64,000 bases of DNA from CAWJPY01 sp963844865 (GCA_963844865.1 CAWJPY010000006.1:310001-374000); one strand, 5' to 3'; numbered from the stretch's first letter, positions 17,758 through 26,393 are shown. Numbers and translations are program-made. Notes: generated by a model from the letters alone, not told the origin.

Positions 17758-19067
17758 GACTCGGTCTCCGCGACACACCCCTGGTCGCACGTCGCCAGCA
17801 CCACCCTCCGGGCCATGTAGCTGAGCACCACCAGCGACAGGGTGACCCGCAGGGTCCAGGCAACGGCCGAGCCCACGATGCCGAACCGCTCCGTCAGCCA
17901 CAGCAGGTAGCCCACGTAGAGGGGGGCCTCCACCAGGTGCAGACGGGCGGGCAGGTCGGGTCGTCCCGCCGCCTGCAGGAGCGCGAAGGACGGCTGCGCC
18001 AAGCCGTGGAGGAGGATGCCCACCGCCAGCACGCTCGCCACCGGCGCGCTGCGGGCGGCCATGTCGGCCCCCAGCCACAGCGTCAGGAGCGGCCTCGAGA
18101 ACACGCCCAGAACCACAGCCGGGGGCGCCAACAGGGCGGCGACTGCCAGCAGGCTCCGCCGGTACAGACGCCGCGCCTGGCGACCATCTTCGGCCAGCGC
18201 CTGGCTGAATGCGGGGAACGCGACCCCCATCACCGCCGCCGGCGCCACCGCCAGGCGCTGCAACACTTCCGCCGGGGCGGCGTACGCGGCGACGGCCTCC
18301 AACGACACCACCGCGCCGATCACGAAGCGGTCCACGTAGAGCAGACCCGAGGCAATTACGCTGGAAACGCTCATCCAGCCACCCAGACGGAGCAGCCCGG
18401 CCACCGCCAAGACGTGGCATGCCCAGGGAGACGGCACCGTCCGCCGCACGAGGGCCACCAACCATCCCAGGGTGATCAGCCGGGCAGCCACCAGGACCGC
18501 CATCACCCACCCCAGGTGAACGCTCGCGTAGGACACGGCAAGGGGACCCAGGAACACGGCGAGGCCGTACAGGGTGCGGACCACCGTCAACCGACCGAAC
18601 CGCTGGTGCGCCTCCAGCACGCCGCGCAATGAGTTGCCGAGGAGCACCGCCGGCACCGCCAGAGCGAGCACCCGGAGGGCGACCACGGCTTCAGAGTGCA
18701 GCCACGGCGGGACCTCGAGCACCCGCTCCACAACCACCGGCGCCAGCGCCATGAGCGCGGCCATGAGCGCCACGCCGAGGGCCACGTTGAGTGCGAGCGC
18801 GGTCCCGACCAGGCCGCCGGCCTCACCGCGGGAATCTCTCCCCACCGACTCGGCCACCAGCTTGGTGAGCGCCCGCCCAACCCCAAGATCCAGCATCCCT
18901 GCAACGCTCACCAGCGTCCACGCCAGGGCCAGCATCCCAAAGCGCTCGGGGCCGAGACGCTGCATCAGCTCGGGCACCGCGGCCAGCGCCGCCACCAGGG
19001 GGAGGCCGTAGCCTGCCAGGTTGAGCACCACGTTGCCGCGCAGGGAACGGGAGCCGGAGGCCGTCAC
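17754..19067 (-). CDS. Wzx-type polysaccharide flippase (MOP superfamily)
   Basis: A 437-residue integral membrane protein with about 12-14 helices. The N-terminal pattern R-G-N-V-V-L-N-L-A-G-Y and the charged loop D-L-G-V-G-R-A-L-T-K are typical of polysaccharide biosynthesis flippases. It would turn lipid-linked oligosaccharide across the inner membrane. The GTG at 19067 follows a C-rich stretch without a clear ribosome-binding site. The downstream pyruvyl transferase overlaps it and the GT2 gene lies 27 bases upstream, so the three form an operon. Confidence 0.87.
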   Translation of the reverse strand: MTASGSRSLRGNVVLNLAGYGLPLVAALAAVPELMQRLGPERFGMLALAWTLVSVAGMLDLGVGRALTKLVAESVGRDSRGEAGGLVGTALALNVALGVALMAALMALAPVVVERVLEVPPWLHSEAVVALRVLALAVPAVLLGNSLRGVLEAHQRFGRLTVVRTLYGLAVFLGPLAVSYASVHLGWVMAVLVAARLITLGWLVALVRRTVPSPWACHVLAVAGLLRLGGWMSVSSVIASGLLYVDRFVIGAVVSLEAVAAYAAPAEVLQRLAVAPAAVMGVAFPAFSQALAEDGRQARRLYRRSLLAVAALLAPPAVVLGVFSRPLLTLWLGADMAARSAPVASVLAVGILLHGLAQPSFALLQAAGRPDLPARLHLVEAPLYVGYLLWLTERFGIVGSAVAWTLRVTLSLVVLSYMARRVVLATCDQGCVAETES

Positions 19068-19094
19068 GGGGGGGGTCCCACGCCGATGGTCCAG

Positions 19095-20024
19095 CTACGG
19101 CTCGAAGAGGGTGCGGAGGGCATGGAGGTGGCCGCGCACCAGGGCACGGGCCCGCTCCATCCCTCCGGGACCGCCGTAGCGCGCGAAGCCGCGGATCGCC
19201 CGGACCGCGACCCAGCCCGAGTGGACGACGGCCAGGTAGAGCCGGTACGGCCGGGGGTGGAAGGGCAGCAGCCGGGAGCGGGTCAGGTGCTCGAGGTACA
19301 GCGGCGACCGCCCGCTGGAGCCGGTGGCGGCGCCCAGGAGGTGAACCGTCTCCATGCCGGGAACGAAGCGCAGCTCCCAGCCGGCGCGCCGGAGCCTGAG
19401 GCACAGGTCCACGTCCTCGTTGTAGAGGAAGAAGCGCTCGTCGAACCCCCCGATCATCCGCCACGCCGCCCCGTGCACGGCGATGGCGGTGGCGGGGATG
19501 AAGGAGACCCTCCGCGGCCGCCGGGCCGCCTCCGCCGTTCGGTGGTGGCGCACGATGCCCAGGGTGAAGTTGATCTCGCCCCCGGCATACCAGATCTCGG
19601 TGTGGTCGGCGTCCTGGTAGATCGGGCCCCCGGCCGCCCCGGCGCCGGCCTCGAGCGCGTCGCGGGCCGCATCGAGGAAGCCCGGCTCCATGAGCACGTC
19701 GTTGTTGAGGCAGACGTACCCGAGACAGCCCCCGCCTTCCTCCAACCTGGTCACCCCGCGGTTGAGGGCGGCGCCGTACCCCGGGTTGTCGCCGCTGGAC
19801 ACGACGGTGACCCCGGTCGGCGCCGCGGCGGAATCCAGCTCCCCGGCGTTGTCCACCACCACGACCCGGCGGTCCACAGTGGACGGATCGTCCAGAACCG
19901 ACGCAACCGTCGCCCAGGTCGGCGAGACGCTTCCGAAGTGCACGATCACCACACCAAGAGGAGCTTCGGCTCGCGCACCGTCTCCACCTCGGGCTCGGGG
20001 CTGGTCGGCTGTGGTCGATCCCAT
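19095..20024 (-). CDS. glycosyltransferase family 2 protein (rhamnosyltransferase-like)
   Basis: A 309-residue GT-A fold enzyme. The first strand reads V-V-I-V-H-F-G. The nucleotide-sugar and metal site is at L-N-N-D-V-L-M-E-P, and the acceptor/catalytic segment is E-D-V-D-L-C-L-R-L-R-R-A-G-W. These features match the WcaA/rhamnosyltransferase branch of GT2, which adds sugars to a lipid-linked glycan on the cytoplasmic face. It is the first gene of the minus-strand polysaccharide operon and is divergent from the GT4 gene; the 155-base gap must hold both promoters. Confidence 0.88.
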   Translation of the reverse strand: MGSTTADQPRARGGDGARAEAPLGVVIVHFGSVSPTWATVASVLDDPSTVDRRVVVVDNAGELDSAAAPTGVTVVSSGDNPGYGAALNRGVTRLEEGGGCLGYVCLNNDVLMEPGFLDAARDALEAGAGAAGGPIYQDADHTEIWYAGGEINFTLGIVRHHRTAEAARRPRRVSFIPATAIAVHGAAWRMIGGFDERFFLYNEDVDLCLRLRRAGWELRFVPGMETVHLLGAATGSSGRSPLYLEHLTRSRLLPFHPRPYRLYLAVVHSGWVAVRAIRGFARYGGPGGMERARALVRGHLHALRTLFEP

Positions 20025-20179
20025 GTGTCAAGGTCAGCATACCCTCGTTGGCCCCTCGGTGTCCCCAGGGTGAGCGGTGGATCGGGACGCTCGACGATGA
20101 CCATCACACGAGGACAGGTCATGCACATCGCGCGCCACGGCCGGTGGCGAGGGGGCCGCCGCCCGCATAGAATGCGGAG

Positions 20180-21397
20180 ATGGTCCCAACGACGGCACTG
20201 ACGATGCTGATCGTCGCCACCAAGGCGCCGTGGCCTCCCGTGGACGGCGGCCGGCTCGTGCTCTGGCACACCCTCCAGGGGTTGTCCCGTCTCGGACACC
20301 GACTCATCCTGACGGCGCCGGTCGACCCCGCCCGTTTCGACCTCGACGAGGTCGCCCACAACCTCCAGCCCTTCTGCGAGCCGCACCTGGTGGCGGCGGC
20401 GCCACGGTCGGTGGCGGGGTCGCTCCTCAGTGCCGCCTTTCGGGCCCACCCGGCGGGCATCGCGCGTCACCTCCATCCGCAGGTGACCCGGCAGGTCGCC
20501 CGTCTGCTCACCACGGAGCCGGTCGACGTGGTGGCGGCCGAGCAGCTCCAGGCCGTGCCCCACGTCATGGCCGCGGTCCACGGCCGGCCCGTGCCCGTCG
20601 TGCTGCGGGCCCACAACGTGGAGAGCATCCTGTGGAGGTTCTCGGCCGCCCATCGGCGGCGGCCCCTGCGCTCGGCCTTTCTGCACGAGGCCCGCCGGCT
20701 GGCGTCATGGGAGGGCCGATCCCTGGGCTCGGTCGCCCTGACCTTGAGCGTCTCCGAGATGGACGTCGGCCCCCTCGAGAAGCTGCGAGGCCCGACGGGT
20801 GGAGACATCGCCTACGTGCCGGCTCCGTTCCCGGGCGCCCTCGAGCCGGACCCGGCGCCGCTTCCCGGCGCCCCGTCGGTGGCGGTGCTCATCGCCGGCG
20901 GCTGGCTGCCGGCGCGGGATGCCACTCACCACTTCATGGACCGGTGGTGGCCCGAGACCCTGCGCCGGATGCCCGACGCGCGCCTGCACGTGTTCGGGCT
21001 GCCCGACGGCAGCAGCGGGCGCCCGGGCGTCACCCTGCACCCTCCTCCCGGGGACAGCGCCAGCGCGTTCCCCGCGGAGGCCATCGTGGCCCTTCCCTTC
21101 CGCCACCCGACCGGGGTGCCCGTCAAGTGCCTGGAGGCCTGGTCCCGGGGCCTGCCCATCGTGGCCAGCACGGAGACCGCGCGTGCTCTATCCGCGGTGG
21201 ACGGCGAGCACCTCCTGACCGCGGACCGGCCGGACGAGGTCGCCCTCGCTCTGGGACGGCTGATGGCGGAGCCGGGGCTTCGGGAGCGGCTCGTGAGCAA
21301 TGGCCGGGCGCTGCTCGCGTGCCGCCACCACCCCGATCGGATCGCCCACCAGCTCACCGAGCACTACCGGTCCTGTGTCGACGCCGTGAGACCGTGA
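20180..21397 (+). CDS. glycosyltransferase family 4 protein
   Basis: A 405-residue GT-B fold enzyme. The N-terminus (A-P-W-P-P-V-D-G-G-R) is the glycine-rich acceptor loop of GT4 enzymes, and R-A-H-N-V-E-S is a typical GT4 motif. The donor site near residue 315 reads V-K-C-L-E-A-W-S-R-G-L-P-I-V-A-S, the E-x7-type motif. It probably builds the glycan exported by the Wzm/Wzt pair that follows 80 bases downstream. ATG 20204 is an alternative start; the longer one is kept because CGGAG lies directly before it, though the spacing is short. Confidence 0.85.
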   Translation: MVPTTALTMLIVATKAPWPPVDGGRLVLWHTLQGLSRLGHRLILTAPVDPARFDLDEVAHNLQPFCEPHLVAAAPRSVAGSLLSAAFRAHPAGIARHLHPQVTRQVARLLTTEPVDVVAAEQLQAVPHVMAAVHGRPVPVVLRAHNVESILWRFSAAHRRRPLRSAFLHEARRLASWEGRSLGSVALTLSVSEMDVGPLEKLRGPTGGDIAYVPAPFPGALEPDPAPLPGAPSVAVLIAGGWLPARDATHHFMDRWWPETLRRMPDARLHVFGLPDGSSGRPGVTLHPPPGDSASAFPAEAIVALPFRHPTGVPVKCLEAWSRGLPIVASTETARALSAVDGEHLLTADRPDEVALALGRLMAEPGLRERLVSNGRALLACRHHPDRIAHQLTEHYRSCVDAVRP

Positions 21398-21477
21398 GGC
21401 CGTGAGGCCGCCAGCGGCGGGGGGCGCACGCTGCCTGGACGATCCGAGCGCGACCGACCCCGTGTTAGACTCCCGCG

Positions 21478-22311
21478 ATGGCCGGGGCGGCCTATCCCGT
21501 GCTGGAAAACTCGGCCCCGAGGGGGATCGATCCCTTCGGGGAGCTGCGTGATCTGCTGCGAAGCGGCGACCTCCTCCGCAGCCTGGTGTGGAGAGATCTC
21601 ACCGTCCGCTACAAGCGGTCCGTCATCGGCTTCTTCTGGACGATGCTCAACCCGCTGCTGCTGATGATCATCTTCACGATCATCTTCTCTGCCGTGTTTC
21701 GCTTTGCCGGTGTTCAGCACTACGAGATTTACTTCCTCTCCGAGTACCTGGTCTTCAACTTCTTCATGCAGACCACCACCCAGTCCATGGCGTCCCTGCA
21801 GTGGAACGGCATGATGATGAAGCGGGTGCGGGTCCCCAAGACCATCTTCTCGCTCTCGACCGCAGGCTCCGGTCTCGTGAACCTCCTGCTCTCCTACGTG
21901 CCGCTGTTCGTTCTCATGCTGTTGCGGGGTGTCCCCATCCGCGCCACAGTTCTCTTCCTTCCCGTGGCGTTCCTCATCATCGCCATGTTCACCGTGGGGG
22001 TGTCGTGGGTCCTGTCCGCCCTGGCGGTGTTCTTCGACGACGTGGTCCACATGTGGGGGGTCGCCGTCTTCGGGATCATGTACATGACGCCCGTCATCTA
22101 CCCCATAGAGATCATCCCCCAACGCTGGCTGTGGATCATCCGCGTCAACCCCCTGACCCATCTCTTCAAGCTGGCCCGCGACCCCGTGTACGGGGGGAGT
22201 CTGCCGGCGCCGCACATCTTCTGGAGCTCGCTGGCCGTGGGGCTCGTCACCATGGTCGTGGGCTGGCTCCTCTACCAGCGCATGGCGCGCCATTTCCACC
22301 ACTACCTGTGA
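21478..22311 (+). CDS. wzm: ABC transporter permease for polysaccharide export (Wzm-like)
   Basis: A 277-residue ABC-2 type permease. A cytoplasmic amphipathic N-terminus with L-V-W-R-D-L-T-V-R-Y-K precedes six membrane helices, and the motif S-V-I-G-F-F-W-T-M-L-N-P is characteristic of Wzm/TagG/KpsM permeases. It forms the channel through which undecaprenyl-linked O-polysaccharide or teichoic-acid-like polymer crosses the inner membrane. The ATPase gene starts 8 bases after its stop. Confidence 0.92.
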   Translation: MAGAAYPVLENSAPRGIDPFGELRDLLRSGDLLRSLVWRDLTVRYKRSVIGFFWTMLNPLLLMIIFTIIFSAVFRFAGVQHYEIYFLSEYLVFNFFMQTTTQSMASLQWNGMMMKRVRVPKTIFSLSTAGSGLVNLLLSYVPLFVLMLLRGVPIRATVLFLPVAFLIIAMFTVGVSWVLSALAVFFDDVVHMWGVAVFGIMYMTPVIYPIEIIPQRWLWIIRVNPLTHLFKLARDPVYGGSLPAPHIFWSSLAVGLVTMVVGWLLYQRMARHFHHYL

Positions 22312-22319
22312 GGGGTCCC

Positions 22320-23069
22320 GTGGAGCCGGCCGTCACCTTCGAGGACGTGGGCCTGACGTACCGCATCTCCTCCGGCGCGCGCCTGGTGTCCCTCAAGGCG
22401 TGGGCGATCCAACACCTGCGCGGCCAGGGCGTGAAGTGGAGCACGGTGCACGCCCTCGACGACGTGAACCTGGAGGTGGACCGCGGCGAGGCGCTGGGGA
22501 TCATCGGTCACAACGGCGCCGGCAAGTCGACCCTGCTGCGCGTGGCCGGCGGCATCCTCGCCCCCAGCCGGGGCAGGGCAGTGATCCGGGGAAGGATCGC
22601 CCCTGTGATCGAGCTCGGGATCGGCTTCGAGTACGAGCTGACCGGGCTCGAGAACATCTTCTTCAACGGCGCTCTCCTCGGTCGCTCGAGTAGAGAGATG
22701 CGCGCCCGGGTGGACGAGATCGTCTCCTTCGCCGAGCTCGGCGACTACATCGACCAGCCCCTGCGTACCTACTCCACCGGCATGGTGGCCCGCCTCGCCT
22801 TCGCCGTCGCCACCACGGTCGACGCCGACATCCTGCTTCTCGACGAGGTGCTGTCGGTGGGCGACGAGCAGTTCAAGCACAAGTGCCTGGACCGCATCCG
22901 GGACTTCCGGCAGCGGGGCGTGACCATCCTCTTCGTCTCCCACGATCTCGACTCCGTGGCCAGTCTTTGTGACCGGGCGGCATGGCTGGCCGGTGGCCGG
23001 CTGGTGAAGGCCGGCGACGCGGCCGAGGTGGTGCAGGAGTACACCGTCAGCATGGAGGCCCGAGGTTGA
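22320..23069 (+). CDS. wzt: ABC transporter ATP-binding protein for polysaccharide export (Wzt-like)
   Basis: A 249-residue ATPase with Walker A G-H-N-G-A-G-K-S-T, Walker B I-L-L-L-D-E-V, the H-loop S-H-D and the extended N-terminal region of the Wzt/TagH group. It is short: the C-terminal carbohydrate-binding domain that some Wzt proteins use to recognise the terminal sugar is absent, so export need not depend on a terminal modification. The GTG at 22320 follows GAGGGG, 8 bases after the permease stop. It powers the Wzm channel. Confidence 0.92.
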   Translation: MEPAVTFEDVGLTYRISSGARLVSLKAWAIQHLRGQGVKWSTVHALDDVNLEVDRGEALGIIGHNGAGKSTLLRVAGGILAPSRGRAVIRGRIAPVIELGIGFEYELTGLENIFFNGALLGRSSREMRARVDEIVSFAELGDYIDQPLRTYSTGMVARLAFAVATTVDADILLLDEVLSVGDEQFKHKCLDRIRDFRQRGVTILFVSHDLDSVASLCDRAAWLAGGRLVKAGDAAEVVQEYTVSMEARG

Positions 23070-23235
23070 TCGACGGGCCGCATGCGCCGCTTTCAAGCGG
23101 AAAGCCACCTGCCCTTCATCCGAGTGACTCACACCGCTGGCACGCGTGAAGGGGGCGGCGGGGCTCCAGGCGTCATCGACGCGCTAGGATGAGGGGGCTG
23201 CTCCCCTGCGGTTCGGCGGGGTCAAGGAGGATGGA

Positions 23236-24216
23236 ATGCGACGCCTCGGTCTTCTGGTCGGCCTGCTCATCACCGTCACCGCCTGCGGGGGCGCTCCCCA
23301 GGCCCAGGAAACGACCCCCCGGCCGACCTGGGCGATGGCCATCCACGGCGGGGCCGGCACCATTCCCCGGGACATCGACCCTGAGGTGCGCGACGCCTAC
23401 ATTGCCGGCATGACGAAGGCGCTGCACATCGGCGCCGACAAGCTGGCCGCCGGCTCCACCGCCGTGGACGCCGTCGAGGCCGTGATCGTCGAGCTGGAGG
23501 ACAACCCCCTGTTCAACGCCGGCCGGGGCGCGGTCTTCACCAGCGACGGCCGCCACGAGCTGGACGCCGCCATCATGGACGGCCGCACCCGCGCCTGCGG
23601 CGCGGTCACCGGGGTGACCACGGTGCGCCACCCGATCCTGCTCGCGCGCACGCTCATGGAGCGCTTCCCGCCCGTCTTCATGGCCGGCGCCGGCGCCGAG
23701 GCCATCGCCGCCGAGGCGGGCCTGGATCAGGTGCCGAACACCTTCTTCGACACGCCGAAGCGGCGGCAGCAGCTCGACGAGTTCTTGAAGCGCCGGGCCG
23801 CGACGAAGGGCGGCGGCACCGTGGGCGCCGTGGCCATGGACTCGGCCGGCAACCTGGCGGCGGCGACCTCCACCGGCGGCCTCACCGGCAAGCTCCCGGG
23901 TCGCATCGGCGACAGCCCGGTGATCGGCGCCGGCACCTTCGCCGACAACGCCTCCTGCGCGGTCTCGGGCACCGGCACCGGGGAGCAGTACATCCGCCAC
24001 ACCGTCGCCTCCTCCATCGCCGCCTTGGTCAGGGAGGGGGGCATGCCCCTGGAAGCGGCCGCCCACCACGTCATCGACGACGTCCTCGACCCCGGCGACG
24101 GAGGCGTGATCGCGGTGGGGCACGACGGGTCGGTGGCCATGGTCTTCAGCACCACCGGCATGTACCGCGGCGCCGCCGACTCCTCCGGCCGCTTCGAGGT
24201 CAAGATCTGGGAGTAG
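23236..24216 (+). CDS. iaaA: isoaspartyl peptidase/L-asparaginase (Ntn hydrolase), exported
   Basis: A 326-residue enzyme of the plant-type asparaginase family. It cleaves iso-aspartyl dipeptides and asparagine after autoproteolysis into alpha and beta subunits. The nucleophile is T195 in K-G-G-G-T-V-G-A-V-A, and the start of the mature fold shows A-I-H-G-G-A-G. An N-terminal hydrophobic segment ending in T-V-T-A-C17 looks like a lipobox, so the protein is probably periplasmic or lipid-anchored. GGAGG lies 6 bases before the ATG. It appears to be a single-gene unit; an AT-rich hairpin follows at 24225-24264. Confidence 0.9.
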   Translation: MRRLGLLVGLLITVTACGGAPQAQETTPRPTWAMAIHGGAGTIPRDIDPEVRDAYIAGMTKALHIGADKLAAGSTAVDAVEAVIVELEDNPLFNAGRGAVFTSDGRHELDAAIMDGRTRACGAVTGVTTVRHPILLARTLMERFPPVFMAGAGAEAIAAEAGLDQVPNTFFDTPKRRQQLDEFLKRRAATKGGGTVGAVAMDSAGNLAAATSTGGLTGKLPGRIGDSPVIGAGTFADNASCAVSGTGTGEQYIRHTVASSIAALVREGGMPLEAAAHHVIDDVLDPGDGGVIAVGHDGSVAMVFSTTGMYRGAADSSGRFEVKIWE

Positions 24217-24224
24217 GCTGCCGA

Positions 24225-24264
24225 GGACAATTCTGAATTCTCAATTTTGAATTCTGAATTGTCC
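24225..24264. repeat. AT-rich hairpin after the asparaginase gene
   Basis: Two 16-base arms (24225-24240 and 24249-24264) made of repeated GAATTC/CTGAATT words pair with one mismatch around an 8-base loop. It begins 9 bases after the stop codon and could terminate or stabilise the message. Its low GC content contrasts with the surroundings. Confidence 0.7.
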
Positions 24265-24290
24265 GCGCCCGCGTCCGCATCCGAGTCCGC

Positions 24291-24466
24291 GGCAGCGGCA
24301 GCGGCAGCGGCAGCGGCAGCGGCAGCGGCAGCGGCAGCGGCAGCGGCAGCGGCAGCGGCAGCGGCAGCGGCAGCGGCAGCGGCAGCGGCAGCGGCAGCGG
24401 CAGCGGCAGCGGCAGCGGCAGCGGCAGCGGCAGCGGCAGCGGCAGCGGCAGCGGCAGCGGCAGCGG
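24291..24466. repeat. perfect hexanucleotide array (GGCAGC)n, about 29 copies
   Basis: A 176-base uninterrupted run of GGCAGC, continued by a degenerate tail of GGCAGC/GAGCGG words to about 24537. Any frame through it is open: poly-alanine on the plus strand, Arg-Cys repeats on the minus strand. No coding role is supported. It is a simple-sequence array that could vary in copy number. Confidence 0.97.
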
Positions 24467-24535
24467 GAGCGCGCGGCAGCGGCAGCGGAGCGGGCGGCAG
24501 CGAGCGGGCGGCAGCGGCAGCGGCAGCGAGCGAGC

Positions 24536-24692
24536 GGCATGGTCACTCCGGGTCGTTCGTCCGAGAACGTAGCCGGTGGCCGGCCCATGTCAAGGGCGAG
24601 CCGGGCTCGGAGCCCGGTGCTTCGCACCCTTGACATGGGCCGGCCACCGGCTTGTCAAAGCAAGCATGAACGACCCAAATGTGACCATGCAC
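24536..24692. repeat. long foldback (inverted repeat) at the start of the four-helix-bundle gene
   Basis: A perfect 26-bp inverted repeat pairs 24571-24596 with 24627-24652; its 30-base loop contains a smaller CCGGGCTC/GAGCCCGG hairpin. Outside it the arms match again less perfectly: 24536-24559 resembles the reverse complement of 24667-24692 (shared AACGACCC and TGACCATGC words). The right arm includes the first codons of the next gene, so the left arm looks like an inverted partial copy of that gene's start. Confidence 0.85.
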
Positions 24693-25040
24693 AACGCGAT
24701 CCCTGGCACTGGTCTCGCTGCTCATCGCTTGGCACTCGAAGCGGCGGGCGCTGCCATCAAGCTCGTGATGAGGTTGCCGGCGCAGCTCAAGCCGATCGGC
24801 GATCAGGTGATTCGCTCCGCGAGCTCGGTGCCCGCGAACCTGGCCGAAGGCCACGGAAGGTGCGGCCGAGACCGGCTCCACTTCTGGCAGATCGCGTTTG
24901 CCTCGGCGAAGGAGGTCGACAGCCATCTGCGACTCCTTGCCGCGACAGGGGCCGTCAACCGATCTGCGGCGCGGGCCGCCATCGACGGCTTCGATCACGT
25001 GCGCGCCATGACATGGCGCCTCCTCAATCCGAGGGCCTGA
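24666..25040 (+). CDS. four-helix bundle protein (S23/IVP-like, TIGR02436 family)
   Basis: A 124-residue helical protein with the family signature: I-R-S-A-S-S-V-P-A-N-L-A-E-G in helix 2 and a charged helix with A-S-A-K-E-V-D-S-H-L. Family members were first seen encoded in 23S rRNA intervening sequences and are related to the Avd accessory protein of diversity-generating retroelements; most have no known function. Here it lies outside any rRNA gene and no reverse transcriptase is nearby. The ATG at 24666 sits in the right arm of the foldback; no clear ribosome-binding site precedes it, so expression may depend on that structure. Confidence 0.82.
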   Translation: MNDPNVTMHNAIPGTGLAAHRLALEAAGAAIKLVMRLPAQLKPIGDQVIRSASSVPANLAEGHGRCGRDRLHFWQIAFASAKEVDSHLRLLAATGAVNRSAARAAIDGFDHVRAMTWRLLNPRA

Positions 25041-25079
25041 CGATTGCCACCTTCAGTGACGTGCCAGAGGGCGCGACTG

Positions 25080-25205
25080 ATCGCTGTCACCTGCCGCTGT
25101 TCACTGCCGCGGGCGCTGCCGCTGACGCCGTTCGCCGCCGCGGCCGCTGCTCACCGTCACTGTTCGCGGACGCTGCCACCGTCGCCGATCGCTGTGACCC
25201 TCATC
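25080..25205. repeat. degenerate CGCTGATCGCTGCCGC-type spacer repeat
   Basis: The spacer between the four-helix-bundle gene and the ABC importer is built of variants of GATCGCTGCCGCTG (for example ACTGATCGCTGTCACC, CACTGCCGCGGGCGC). Similar low-complexity text recurs in spacers at 29484-29535, 30118-30240, 41735-41790, 43076-43135 and 55408-55530. No terminator with a T-run was seen. Confidence 0.6.
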
Positions 25206-25254
25206 CCGCTCCCGGGGAGTGGGGGGAGTCCCATGATCGGAGCAGGAAACCGGG

Positions 25255-26391
25255 TCAGAGCAGCGGGTCCAGGCAGCGGCCCTCGGCGTCGAAGAGGTGG
25301 AGGGCGTCGGGGTCCACCGCCAGGGTGACCTCCTCGCCGGGCTCGGGCCGCCGGCCCACCTCCACCCGCGCCGCCAGCAGGCCCTCCTCGCGGCGGCCGT
25401 CGGGCCGCACCACGGCGGGTGCGCGGAAGTAGACGATTTCCTCGTGGCCCAGCATCTCCACGGCGGCCGCCTCCACCCGCAGGCGGGGCGCTTCGTCGTC
25501 TTTCCCCGGCCAGGCGAGGGCCTCGGGGCGGAGGCCCGCGACCGCCGCCCGCTCCGCTGCGGCGGAGAGCAGCCGATCTCCATGGCTCCCTGCCGGCAGG
25601 GGCAGGGTCCCACCGGCCAGGCGCAGGGCCCGACCTCCCTCCTGCTGGACCACCTCCAGGGGGAAGAGGTTCATGGGCGGGCTCCCCACGAAGGCGGCCA
25701 CGAACAGGTTGGCCGGCCGGTCGTAGAGCTCCTGGGGAGGCGCCACCTGCTGCAGGCGGCCCGCGAGCAGCACGGCCACGCGGCGGCCCAGGGTCATGGC
25801 CTCCACCTGGTCGTGGGTGACGTAGACGGTGGTGGTGCCCAACCGCTCCTGCAGGGCCGCGATCTCGCCCCGGATCTGGACTCTGAGCGTGGCGTCGAGG
25901 TTGGAGAGGGGCTCGTCCATGAGGAAGAGGGCAGGGTCGCGGACGATGGCGCGGCCCATGGCCACCCGCTGCGCCTGCCCGCCCGAGAGCTGGCGGGGGC
26001 GGCGCTCGAGGAGGTCGCCGAGGCCGAGCAGGTCCGCCGTGCGGCCCACCCGGTCGGCGATCTCGGCCCGGTCCATGCCCTGCATGCGCAACGGGAACTC
26101 CAGGTTGCCGCGCACGGTCTTGTGCGGGTAGAGGGCGTAGCTCTGGAAGACCATGGCCACGTTGCGCCGCTGCGGGCTGCGCTCGGTGACGTCCTCGCCG
26201 CCGAGCAGGATCCGGCCCGCGGTCGGCTGCTCCAGGCCGGCGAGGAGGCGCAGCACGGTGGACTTGCCGGAGCCGGAGGGGCCGAGGAGCACGAGGAGCT
26301 CGCCGTCCGCCACCTCCAGGGACAGATCATCGACGGCGACGGTCCCGTCGCGAAACGTCTTGCGGACCTCCTCGAGCCTCACCTCGGCCAT
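25255..26391 (-). CDS. ugpC: sugar ABC transporter ATP-binding protein (UgpC/MalK type)
   Basis: A 378-residue ATPase with Walker A G37-P-S-G-S-G-K-S-T, signature L-S-G-G-Q, Walker B L-F-L-M-D-E-P and the H-loop T-H-D. A C-terminal TOBE/OB extension (about 240-378) identifies the carbohydrate-importer CUT1 class. It energises the two permeases encoded upstream. The ATG at 26391 lies 2 bases after the MalG-type stop and is preceded by AAGGGGTGAG. It is the last gene of a four-gene operon. The substrate cannot be deduced because no glycoside hydrolase or sugar kinase is adjacent. Confidence 0.93.
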   Translation of the reverse strand: MAEVRLEEVRKTFRDGTVAVDDLSLEVADGELLVLLGPSGSGKSTVLRLLAGLEQPTAGRILLGGEDVTERSPQRRNVAMVFQSYALYPHKTVRGNLEFPLRMQGMDRAEIADRVGRTADLLGLGDLLERRPRQLSGGQAQRVAMGRAIVRDPALFLMDEPLSNLDATLRVQIRGEIAALQERLGTTTVYVTHDQVEAMTLGRRVAVLLAGRLQQVAPPQELYDRPANLFVAAFVGSPPMNLFPLEVVQQEGGRALRLAGGTLPLPAGSHGDRLLSAAAERAAVAGLRPEALAWPGKDDEAPRLRVEAAAVEMLGHEEIVYFRAPAVVRPDGRREEGLLAARVEVGRRPEPGEEVTLAVDPDALHLFDAEGRCLDPLL

Positions 26392-26393
26392 GC

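Noticed and set aside
24291..24537. Possible CRISPR array
   Set aside because: The repeat is a 6-base microsatellite with no unique spacers, and no cas genes are near.
24241..24636. Long open frames (poly-alanine on plus, Arg-Cys repeats on minus) through the hexamer array
   Set aside because: They exist only because a 6-base repeat cannot contain a stop; no ribosome-binding site, homology or natural composition supports them.
24666..25040. Diversity-generating retroelement (Avd-like four-helix bundle)
   Set aside because: No reverse transcriptase and no template/variable repeat pair were seen nearby; family resemblance alone is not enough.
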